This document shows positions 1-10,100 of a stretch of DNA of 18,442 nucleotides, piece after piece. Each line of letters opens with the position of its first letter. Positions within the stretch are counted from its first letter, which is position 1. Source of the stretch: Hepatocystis sp. ex Piliocolobus tephrosceles (Eukaryota > Apicomplexa > Aconoidasida > Haemosporida > Plasmodiidae). Under the pieces are notes generated by a model. That model was given only the letters and a program-made list of their open reading frames with translations, searched no databases and was not told the DNA's origin. The stretch is taken from the NCBI GenBank assembly GCA_902459845.2, contig CABPSV020000352.1, forward strand, positions 1-18,442. Direction: 5' to 3'. Both the position numbers and the translations under genes were made by a program.

Positions 1-359
1 TAAATAAGTAAATAAATAAAATAAATGAGTAAAATAAAATAACAGAATAATTGTAATTATTTAAATGTTCTATTAATTTTTTTGCTTTTTTAACAAAAAG
101 AAAGAAAAAAAAAGAAATATCACTATATCAGGAAATATTTTAAATTTAATTAAAAAATACGAATATATTTATCAGCATTTATTTGGTACATTTTTTTTTT
201 TTTTTTATGTTAAATCTAAATTATAGATACATTTAATTAAAATGCTTAAGTTTTTTTTTTTTTTTTTTTATCATGTGTATGTTGTTTATTTTTATTTCTA
301 CATATACGCATATATATATATGTATGTATCATTTTTATAAATATTTTTGAAAGAGTGTG
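1..359. other. Non-coding region upstream of SepSecS
   Basis: I see no gene here. The stretch holds TAAA-rich simple sequence at the left edge, two T homopolymers (about 190-206 and 251-269) and a short (TA)n tract near 311-320. It is the likely promoter and 5' untranslated region of the SepSecS gene that starts at 360. No individual regulatory motif can be supported. Confidence 0.5.
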
Positions 360-959
360 ATGAAGGAATCAGACGAAAATGAAAATGTAAAAAAGGAGGT
401 TCAAAATGGGGTACTTCTTGAAAGTAAATATTCTTTAATATCTAAGCAGGTATTATGCATATATTATATTTGTGCATACATGCAGTCATATGTATTGATG
501 TATATGTTGTTTTAGCGTTTGTCATACTAAAATTAAATTATAATAGTTTTGAATTAATCTTAATACTTTAATCTTTTTCGTACAGACACTAAATCAAAAA
601 GATAATGTTATATGGAAGTAAAAAAATAAAATAAAAAATGATAATAAAGACGTAACTTTTAGTATTAACATACGTACTTGCACATGTATATTTACATGTG
701 TATATAGTGAACAAAAAATCATACTTATTAACCTACTCTTTTTTTTCTTTTTTTTCTTTTTTTTATGGTTGACGTGGATATAATAGTATTTTAAGCAGCG
801 GTCGTGTTCCATATGAAGGATTAAATGAAATCACGATTATGAACATTTTGTACCAAATATCTTCTCAAAATATGTAAAAATAAAATAGGATAAATTAAAA
901 TAAAAAGTAATTTAATAGTAATAAAAGTTCGTTATAATTGTATGTTACATTAATGATGT

Positions 960-998
<39 letters not shown>

Positions 999-1132
999 GT
1001 GCATATATGTACAGGTGTAATAGTGAAAAAACTGTAAAGATCGGTGAAAGGGAAAGCCGTATATACAGTGCATTTATAAGGAGTAAATATCTCGGATTTG
1101 GTCATGGAGTTGGCAGGTTAAAAATTAAAAAG

Positions 1133-1178
<46 letters not shown>

Positions 1179-2723
1179 ATATATATATATATGCGACAAG
1201 ATTGTTGTTAATAGACGTGCAAAAAAATGCACATATATATATTTTCATTTTGTATAACAATAAACGGATTGGTATAATGTACACATGGTAAGATGAAGTT
1301 TATTGTCACCAGCATACATACATACATACATTAATATATGTACGCATGTGCGTATGTATAAATTATACTAAAAAAATATTATTTTGAACACAGATCTGGT
1401 AATTTAGAAGATGCACAACCGAAAAGTGCAGGGAACGCTGTTCTAGCTAAAATAACAACACGTATGGTTAAAAATTTGATAAAACGTTTTGGAATAAGAA
1501 GCTGTGAAGATGTATGTATATTACCATATGCTACTGGTATGTGTTTAAGTACTTGTTTACTTTATTTAAAAAATATAAGAAAGGAAAGTGAATATGTTAT
1601 ATTATCGAGAATAGATCATAAAACTATTTACAAATGTATAGATTTTTGCAATTTGTCTTGTTTTATAGTTGACATGATTTATGAAAATGATGAACTGTAC
1701 ACAGATTTACATAAAATAGAAAATTTAATGAAAGAATATAATACTAAAGTAACTTGTGTTATGTCAATAACATCTAGTTATGCTCCTAGAAACTCAGACG
1801 ATATAATAAAAATTTCACACTTATGTAAAAAGTATAATATACCCCATGTGATTAATAATGCGTTTGGATTACAATGTAATTATTTATGTAAAGAAATTCA
1901 AAAGTGTTATGATACAAATGGTAGAATTGATTTTGTTATTCAAAGTTGTGATAAAAATTTGTTATTACCTGTTAATGGAGGTATTATTTTTAGTAATAAT
2001 AAAATAAATATGAAAGGATTAAAAAATTATTATCCTGGTAGGGTACCTATTCATGCTTATATAGATATTTTTATTACATTATTGGAATTAGGAGAAAAAA
2101 AAATAATGGAATTACGATTAAAACGTGAAAACAATTTTATTTGGTTACAAAATAAAATTAAATTATTATGTAACAAATATAATTTAAGTTTAATTAAAAA
2201 TAGTAAAAACAAAATTTCTATGGCAATAAACTTAAACGAGTTATATAAGTATTGTGATAAAGAAAATCCAAGATGTATAAACCTTTTAGGTTCGATGCTT
2301 TTTTATAGAAATGTCACAGGACATAAAGTAATATGTTCACCTCTGCTAATTCAGCAAGAGGCATTAAAAAAACGGGACACAATTGAAATAAGTGATTCGA
2401 CTGAAATAAAAAAAACAGAGACACAAAAAGATTTAATTAATGACAATATGTCTAAAGAAAAAAATAAAGAAACAAACATTATGAACGATATATTACTTTT
2501 AAATAAAAAAAATATACTTAAGATTGGTAATAAAACATTTCCATTTTTTGGTACAAGTTATGATTTGTACCCATATTCATATATTGCTTTTTCTTGTGTT
2601 ATTGGTATTGATAAAACGGAATTACAAAAATTTGTTGATAGGCTAGATGATACAATTGATTATTTTATTAAAAAGTGTCAAAAAAAAAACAAAAAAGAAA
2701 TAAAAAAAGAAGATGCTGCATGA
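360..2723 (+). CDS. SepSecS: O-phosphoseryl-tRNA(Sec) selenium transferase (SepSecS), five exons
   Basis: This PLP enzyme converts O-phosphoseryl-tRNA(Sec) to selenocysteinyl-tRNA(Sec) using selenophosphate, the last step of eukaryotic Sec synthesis. I assemble exons 360-449, 586-617, 799-873, 1015-1116 and 1394-2723. All introns are GT...AG, phases are consistent, and the total is 542 residues (human protein about 500). The signature segments are visible in order. GERESR (about 76-81) and the phosphate loop GRSG...QPK (99-110) are conserved, with R100, S101 and Q108 at the human R97/S98/Q105 positions. PYATGM follows at about 144. SCDKN contains K287, matching the human PLP lysine K284. YPGR and LGSMLFYR come after. 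A Lys/Glu/Asn-rich insert of about 55 residues (about 419-478) lies before the C-terminal FFGTSYDLYPYSY region. The first four exons were placed by homology to the human N terminus. The first 40 residues are the least certain, and a further upstream exon is possible. Intron 4 contains an A45 homopolymer. Confidence 0.93.
1133..1177. repeat. A45 homopolymer in SepSecS intron 4
   Basis: An uninterrupted run of about 45 A lies 16 bases inside intron 4 (1117-1393). It is followed directly by a short (TA)n tract. It is non-coding after splicing; the poly-lysine reading frame across it is an artefact of intron read-through. Confidence 0.9.
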
Positions 2724-2825
2724 GAAACTGATATATGATATGTCTGTGTATGCCTGTATGTACATGTATATATATAAATATATACATTTTTTACCAATCA
2801 AATATAAGGACGATTGAAAATGTAA

Positions 2826-2879
<54 letters not shown>

Positions 2880-3148
2880 GGCCAAACATATAAAAAAGTT
2901 TTTAGTGTTTTAAAAAATTATAAACAAAAAAAAAAAAAAAAAAATGATGTAAAAATGGTAATTAAATTGGTATAAACATTTTTAAGAATCTAATAAATAT
3001 CATAAGTGAAGTAGATATGATATGATAGAAAAAAAAAAAAAAAAAAAAAAAACACATACAAATAAACATAAACATAAACACACACATAATAATAGTGGTA
3101 ATAATAAGCTTTGCTTTTTATATAGGAAAAATCAGGCATAAAGTTATA
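2724..3148. other. Convergent intergenic region with T45 homopolymer
   Basis: This spacer separates the 3' ends of SepSecS (plus) and the Asn-rich membrane protein (minus), so it should hold both 3' untranslated regions. It contains a T45 run at 2829-2873, an A tract around 2925-2944 and another of about 22 A near 3030-3051. Poly-A signals cannot be told apart from the general A-richness. No gene is seen. Confidence 0.6.
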
Positions 3149-6123
3149 TTATATAGGTTTAATTATAATTTTTCTTATTTCTACAAAATTGTTTGGGGCA
3201 TATTTCTCATTTTTGTTTGTTCCTTTAGAATAAACAAAAGCTACTTTACATGCATGTTCTTCTTTGAAATAAAAAACTTCACCCACTGGTATATTTAAGT
3301 TATATAAAAACTTAGTCCCTTGTTCTTCTCTTTTGTTTATAACATCATTTTCTTTCCAAAATAAAAACCACTTGGCACTGTTCCAGTTATCATAATTAAT
3401 ATTTTTCTTTTTGTTATTCTCACACATCAGACCCGCTCCAAAAAAATCGTCCGGTATGCTGCATAAGTACATAAGTGCGTATATATATATATATATATAT
3501 ATAAATGGTCATAAAACAAATATATAAACAGATGTATACATTCGAATATGTACATATTTGCATGTAAATGAATGCATAAAAATGTAAATTAAGAAAAATG
3601 CAAATACCCATATATATAGCCACAAATATAGGCATATATATATATATAAAAAAGTGTGTGAAAAAAAAAGAAAAATAACTTACTCATTATAAGTCATAGT
3701 AATTTGTTCAAAAGATATGGGGTTCATGTTATTTTTTAGATTTTCAAAAAAATGTTTTATTTTTTTAACAGACTCACTAGGATATATACTTCCTTGACCA
3801 AATAAAATTGTAACTTGAATACGGTTTATAAGATTGTACGTTTCTTTGGTTCTTCAAGTAAAAATATGATTAAAAAAAATATATAAAAAAAAAAAATAAA
3901 TATATGTTTTATGATTAATATATACAAGGATGTAAATGTACATAACAATGTTACAAATAAAAAAAAAAAAAAATAAAATAAAATAATAACAAAAGCAGGA
4001 AGACAAAAAGCATAATAAAAGTATTTCCTGTTCTTCCAAAAGGGGTGTATATATATATATATATATATGTGTCCTTTTTTTTTTTTTTTATCTTACAGTA
4101 GTATGTTCGAATCAGGTTTTCGGTTTAATATGAAATTCCAATTCATGAACTCTTTATCGGTCGTCATTAAAATATGCTCAGTATTATTGTTGGTAACCCA
4201 ATAAGATGGTGTAGTATTGTCAATATGTAAAAGTGGATGAATAATTTTATTATTATTCTTAATTATTCCTTTATAATATATATTTTTTTGTTCTATATTT
4301 GAGTTTAGATGTACATAGAAAGCTGGTTTAGGATTTATAAATTTAGTTGTACTAATAAAATAAACTAAACTAACAAATGCAAACAGAAAATTAATTAAAC
4401 ACCACTTTTTTGTTTTTTTATGATTGTTTGGAGTAATACAAAAAATTATCGACCCTATAACCCATAATACAGGGGACTTACAAATTAACCCTAGCAAAAA
4501 TAACATTTGTAGACAACAAGGGTCGTCATTTTCATCTTCTAGTGTTGTACTTACATTTGTATTTGTAACTGTATTTGTATTTGTATTTGCAACTGCATTT
4601 GCATTTGCAACTGTAATCGTACTTGTTGAATGATTTGGAGTTGCTAATTGCGTATTTGCTTCTTGAACCCTAGCTAACCAATATTTTTTGATTTTTTCTT
4701 TTACTGAATTAATATAATTTGTGTAAGAGTTGCGTACACGATTGAGTATGTTTGTATCAACAAAGAAGTTTTCATTGTTATTGTTATAGTTATTATTATT
4801 GTTATCGCTATGGTTGTTATTATTGTTATTGTTAGGAGAAGCAACAGTATAAGCAGAAATATAAGAAAAAGCAGTAGGTGTAGTAGGAGTAGTAGTAACA
4901 TTTTCGTTGTTATTATTTAATATTTCATTTTGACAGATTAATAATGTATTATCTATTATATCGTTAGGGTTTAGACCATATAAACACACAATTTCGTTTG
5001 CTTGTTCATTTTCTGTGTTTATATCTCCTTCTCTTAGTCTAGTATTATTGTTATTATTATTATTACTTTGTCTTCGTATTGTTTGTAATTCAATAAGTGT
5101 GTTGTTATTTATATTATTAAAATTGTTTATACCATTATTTATATTATTATTAAGACTAACACTAGTTGCATTTGCTTCTAAATCATTATAAATATATGAC
5201 AAATCATTTACATTTTCATCAGTAATAGTAGCTCCATCAATAATAGCAGCTTCATTTGTTATTGGTTGTCCTTTTATGTTTAAAATAACTTTTTTTATTC
5301 CATTCATAAATCTACTTAACGTGTTTTGTGGATAATTATTTATATCTCTGTTAATATTTAAATGATCATATCCTTCTTCCTCGTTCTGTTCACTTGGTTC
5401 GCGTTCATTAATTAAATTATTATTTATATTAGTCATATTTATATTAGGCATATTAATACTATTTTGTAATGTATGTATATTGTTCATACTTTCATTATTT
5501 CCTGTGTTAAAAGAATATTGTTTATTATTTTTTTCATTTTTTTTATTATCACTATTAAAACTATCATGATTGGGCATTTTATGTATCTCCCTCAATTCGG
5601 TGGCAATATTTTTTTTAAAAGAATTAGCAACCGTTGTATCAGCTACTTCATTATGTTTATTACTATTGTTAGTACTACTTTTATTTATTTCTCCTTTTTT
5701 TTTTCTTTCTTCCTTTTTACTTATTTTTTTTTTATTATGTATGGTTTCTAAGTATATGTCTAGGTTCATTTTTTCCTCACTTTCTTGATCCGATTTTACA
5801 TTTTTATTATATTCGTTATTGTTGCTACAACTATTATAGTTATAGCCATTATTTTTGTTACCATCGTATAAAACATCTTTTTGAAAAGAGTTGAAATTGT
5901 TAATATTAACTTCTGATTTTATATGTACTTTCTTTTTTTTTTTTTTATCAGTATTATTATTTTTATTTATGTGATTAACGTTAATGTTACTACTAATGTA
6001 ATTAATGTTACTGTTATTAATATTATGATTATTATTTTCATTTACATTTAAATTTGAAGAAGAACTGAAAAAAGCACCATCTTCTTCATCCTGAGAATAA
6101 TTAGTTTCATTTATTACAGAGTA

Positions 6124-6159
<36 letters not shown>

Positions 6160-6210
6160 CTCATGAGCCAAAATTTCTTTGAAACTTTCATTTTCAGACA
6201 AGTTATGCAT
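3149..6210 (-). CDS. Asn-rich membrane protein of unknown function, three exons
   Basis: I do not recognise a family. I assemble exon 1 at 6210-4097, exon 2 at 3851-3684 and exon 3 at 3458-3149. Both donors are consensus (GTAAGA and GTAAGT), acceptors are AG, phases match, and the total is 863 residues. Without splicing, exon 1 would stop two codons later at residue 705; splicing replaces that stop with about 159 more conserved-looking residues. Residues 1-560 are low complexity with Asn runs, a K10 stretch near 18-27 encoded by an A32 homopolymer, and a Thr/Asn/Ala tract near 540-560. Hydrophobic segments follow at about 566-593 and 603-621, giving a probable two-segment membrane anchor. The C-terminal domain of about 240 residues is less repetitive and includes FGQGSIYPSESV, MTYNDIPDDFFGAGL and NSAKWFLFWKE. 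It is divergently transcribed from the transporter at 6910. Its residues about 112-277 recur in that gene's 5' region. Confidence 0.82.
5380..5880 (-). repeat. Inverted duplication, arm A (inside the membrane-protein gene)
   Basis: This stretch of exon 1 encodes DVLYDGNKNNG... through EPSEQNE. It matches the plus-strand stretch 6622-7170 as an inverted repeat. Protein identity is roughly 70% by eye over about 165 positions. Long identical blocks include VKSDQESEE, YLETIHNKKK and SNKHNEVADT. Nucleotide identity is high, including a block of about 27 identical bases around the DQESEE codons. Confidence 0.9.
6128..6159 (-). repeat. Coding A32 homopolymer (poly-lysine) in the membrane protein
   Basis: On the minus strand, 32 consecutive A encode ten lysines close to the N terminus. 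The frame is kept on both sides: HE-(K)10-NFYSV, then a long open frame. Plasmodium ribosomes are reported to tolerate poly-A coding tracks that stall other eukaryotes. The exact length is open to sequencing error, and the frame of the first 17 residues depends on it. Confidence 0.85.
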
Positions 6211-6376
6211 TTTTTTTTTTTTTTTTTTTTTTTAATTAAGTGCGTAAAAAAAACAAAACAAAAACGAGTTGATAATTGGATGTGGCGGATTAGTAGGAGC
6301 GTACGTGGGTGGAAAAAAAAAAAAAATATTATCAAATTAAATAAATATCTAAATAAATATCAGTATACAAACGATT

Positions 6377-6414
<38 letters not shown>

Positions 6415-6589
6415 ACCAACTTGAAAAATTAAAATAAAATATTACAAAACATATAATTTTTAATGAGTAAAAAAAAAAAAGATATGTCAAATAATATTAG
6501 GTAATATCAGCAATGGTCTATTATTGTATTGTAATAGCAAATATGCATATATGTATATAAAGAAAAAAAAAGAACAATAACTATTATTT
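6211..6589. promoter_or_regulatory. Shared divergent promoter region
   Basis: This is the spacer between two genes transcribed away from each other, so it should contain both start regions. It holds a T23 tract directly next to the minus-strand start codon, a more GC-containing stretch around 6240-6312, a (TA)n tract at about 6380-6410 and two short A tracts near 6468-6480 and 6562-6570. A stop codon at 6535-6537 closes the transporter frame upstream. No specific factor site is recognised. Confidence 0.45.
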
Positions 6590-6909
6590 ATGGGAACGAA
6601 AAAAAAAAAAAAAAAAAAAAAAAAGATGTTTTATATGATGATAAAAACAATAACGACTGTAACAACTATAGCAGTTGTAGAAACAATAACGAATTTAATA
6701 AAAACGTAAAATCGGATCAAGAAAGTGAGGAAAACACGAACCTGGACACATACTTAGAAACAATACATAATAAAAAAAAACTAAGTAAAAAGGAAGAGAA
6801 AAGGAAAAAAGGGGAAATAAAAAAAAGTAGTACTAACAGTAGTAATAAACATAATGAAGTAGCTGATACACCTGTTATTAACTTTTTTAAAAAAAATATT
6901 GCAGCCGAA
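6538..6909 (+). other. Likely 5' coding extension of the transporter, start unresolved
   Basis: The transporter frame is open from 6538, after the TAG at 6535-6537, to the first in-frame ATG at 6910. From 6625 it encodes DVLYDDKNNND and onward, clearly homologous to the neighbouring membrane protein. Differences between the copies are whole codons, as expected of translated sequence. There is no in-frame ATG in this part. ATG 6590-6592 (MGT, then lysines) runs into A26 at 6599-6624 and leaves it in the wrong frame. A tract of 27 or 24 A would join it to the transporter. Alternatives are an upstream exon that I cannot find, or a decayed 5' end with use of the ATG at 6910. Confidence 0.65.
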
Positions 6910-7170
6910 ATGAAGGACATGTTGAATATGCGCAATCATCATAGTATTAGTGGTAATACCATAATAAACGATAAAAAAAATGTTTTAAAAAATTTAACAA
7001 ACAAACAAAAACTTAAAAAAAATGAAAAAAATAACAAACAATATGCTTTTAGCACTTGCAATAGTGAAAACATGAACAATATACATATGTTACAAAATAA
7101 TATAAATATGATTAATATGAATACCAACCCAATTGATGAGTCCGAACCAAATCAACCCAAACAAAATGAA
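6622..7170 (+). repeat. Inverted duplication, arm B (5' end of the transporter frame)
   Basis: This is the plus-strand counterpart of arm A at 5380-5880. Homology begins exactly at the end of the A26 homopolymer and runs to the (Q/K)NE repeat. Relative to arm A it carries an insertion of about 20 codons, with residues such as KNVLKNLTNKQK, near 6960-7020. The spacer between the arms is about 740 bp and contains the divergent promoters and the other gene's start. Confidence 0.9.
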
Positions 7171-10100
7171 AAAAATGAAAAAAATGAACAAAATGAAAAA
7201 AATGAAAAAAATGAACAAAATGAAAAAAATGAAAAAAATGAACAAAATGAAAAAAATGAACAAAATGAAAAAAATGAACAAAATGAACAAAATGAACAAA
7301 ATGAACAAAATGAACAAAATGAACAAAATGAACAAAATGAAAAAAATGAAAAAAATGAAAAAAATGAACAAAATGAAAAAAATGAACAAAATGAACAGTT
7401 ATTATTATCGGGGGAAAACAAAATACGCACGATATACCATAGTATAGACGAACCAATCACACCAAATACAAATGAACTTTTAGATGAACACTCACAACTA
7501 ATTGTGACAGATTATGAAGAAAATAAAACAAATAAGAAACTAACCAAACTAAAAAATTCGAACAAATTAAACGAAAGACGAGAGACTAATAAACAAAACG
7601 AAAATTTAAACAATGACACATCGAACGATATTGTTAATATGTTAATTACAAAAAAGTTTTACTCTACCCAAGAAAAAGAAGTACATTTTAAAAAGTTTAT
7701 AAAAAATGAAAAAATTAAATTTAATCAAAAAAGAATTGATGATAAGGATAAATGGAATACATTACATACTTTTGCATTATCGTGTATAAGTACGTCATTA
7801 TATGCTTATTGTTATTTAGATTTACCACAAATAGACTCATTAGTAGATTTTATTATACTGGGTCTTGTTATTTTCTTTTTTTATTTTTGTATTGGATTGC
7901 CTATAGTGAAATTAGAATTTGCATTAGGACAATTATCACAAAGTAATATAATAAATAGTGTTAACATGTTAAATAAAAAATTTAAACCAGTTGGTATTAT
8001 TACTTTATTAATACTTTATAATCTATTATCAAAAAATATAAACAATACTATAAACACTACTATAACGGTAGTTAATTCATTAAAACAACCTATGCCTTGG
8101 AATATAAAGCCGTGTGAACACATTCTTAACAAAGTAGACTGTATTAAAAATGATATATGTAAATGGAGAGAAAAAAGTACTACAGGTACTACAAATAATG
8201 GCAGACTCACTCGTGGGCTGACTACTCTTTATTCTAGCACAGACTACAATATGTTTGCTAATATTCATACATTGTTAAATGGAAACCAAAATACGCATAT
8301 TAGTACTGATGTTAACAATAAAGACAAACTAAATGATAAAAAAAATCTCAAACCAAACGAAATCGCATTGTACGCCTTACAATCGGATGGTAGTAGTAGT
8401 GGTAGTGGTAGTGGTAGCACTGGTAGTACTGGTAGCACTGGTAGTATTGGTAGCACTGGTAGTATTGGTAGCATTGGTAGCACTGGTAGCACTGGTAGCA
8501 CTGGTAGTATTGGTAGCACTGGTAGTAGTAACAATAACCAATGCATGACTGATAATATTTTAGAAACTTCTAATTTTTTTGACAAACGAATAACATATGC
8601 TAACAGATTAAAATATTTATTTATAGTTATATTAATAATATATATATTATTAATAGTAGAAGATATGTATTTATATCAAGTATTAAGCTATTCGTTTTTA
8701 TTTTTCATATTTGTTACTACATTTCATTGTTTTCTGTTTTATTTTAAAATATGTAAGCGTAGGGAAATAATAAATATGAACCCAAATTATATTAATTATG
8801 GTAAAAGTAACAACAGTAGTAGTATATTTTTTAATAAGGATTATTTGTTTTATTTAAATATACCATTTATTATGAAACTAGTAACCTTGGTTCTTTTTTC
8901 AATTAATTGTTCAACAGGTATAAATTATATGTTTTCATCGCATACTAATATTGGGCAAAATATACTTTCATCAGCATCACATGTCGTATTGGGATCTTCT
9001 CTTGGTATGTCAGTATATATTATATTTTACTATATATGTATTAATTTTATTAAAATGTCGTCAATAGCAGAAGTAGCAGCAGTTAATATGAATTATGACA
9101 ATAACATATCTTTAAGTAATTTAATAAATAATTTTAATTTTGTACCTATTAATTATTCATCATTTCAAGACTTTTGTTTACAAAACAATTTTGTACATAC
9201 TCATATATTATACATTGTTTCATTATCAAAATTAAAATTTGCCAAAATATCGAGTTTTTTTTATTTTTTATCTTTTATACCTATTTTACTTATTTCATCT
9301 GCTGTATATTTAAAATGTATAATAATGATATTAAAAGAAGGTAAAAAATTTAAAAATTATAAAAAACAAATTATTACTTTATTTATTCTTATTTTATATT
9401 TTATGATTGGCTTTTCTAATTTACATCCATTTGGTTATAATATAAATTTATTGTTTAATCATATTACATTTAATTATTTATATTTATTTATTATTATTAT
9501 ACAAATTATTTGTATAACATGGTTGTATCCTTTAAATTATACCAAAAAAGTAATAATTCATAAAAAATTATGTGTTATGTCTCTTTTTTTGTTATTTTGT
9601 TTTATTCTTGCTATTTTATTCATGTCTCTAATAATATATATATATAAAAATATATACAAGAAATTATATTTTTTATTAATGTCTTTAGCCCTTTTAATAT
9701 TTTTATTTGTTTGTGTAAATAAATACATTTTATCCAGCATCCAAGACATTACACCATATAAAACAAAAATATATAATTTATATTTGTTGAACATTGATTT
9801 GTTACGGAAACGGTTTAACAGTATATTTTATGGTCAAGATCATAAACATATTTTAAATCAAACAAAATACCATTTTAATTATAATTATAAAAAGTTACAT
9901 TTTTGTTGGTGCTATACAATTAAATATATTATTCCGTTCATATTAATTTTTATATTTGTATCAAATGTTATTTGTAACATTCACCACATATTGTTTTTAA
10001 GCAAGCAAGGTACCAATAATGATTATAATATTAATAATAAAGGAGAGAATAAATTTTTTAGTATCCCACCACCGAACCAGCACACTATCCACTCAAACTT

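Noticed and set aside
1007..1291. Separate 94-residue protein with a long poly-lysine
   Set aside because: Its first part is SepSecS exon 4; the rest is read-through of intron 4 and its A45 tract.
3420..3635. 71-residue minus-strand frame ending HTGRFFWSGSDV
   Set aside because: It reads exon 3 of the membrane protein in the wrong frame and otherwise covers its (TA)-rich intron.
5380..7170. Inverted repeat as the ends of a transposable element
   Set aside because: The arms are coding, there is no transposase or target-site duplication, and the spacer is a promoter region plus the start of the neighbour gene.
7090..7460. Several open frames on both strands across the (K/Q)NE array
   Set aside because: A 9-bp period keeps every frame open. 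The products are monotonous (MKKMNK, FFILFIFF, FCSFFS types), and only the transporter frame continues into real protein sequence.
8265..8585. Open frames with LPVLPVLP and VALVVLVAL runs
   Set aside because: Shadows of the GST/GSI coding repeat inside the transporter.
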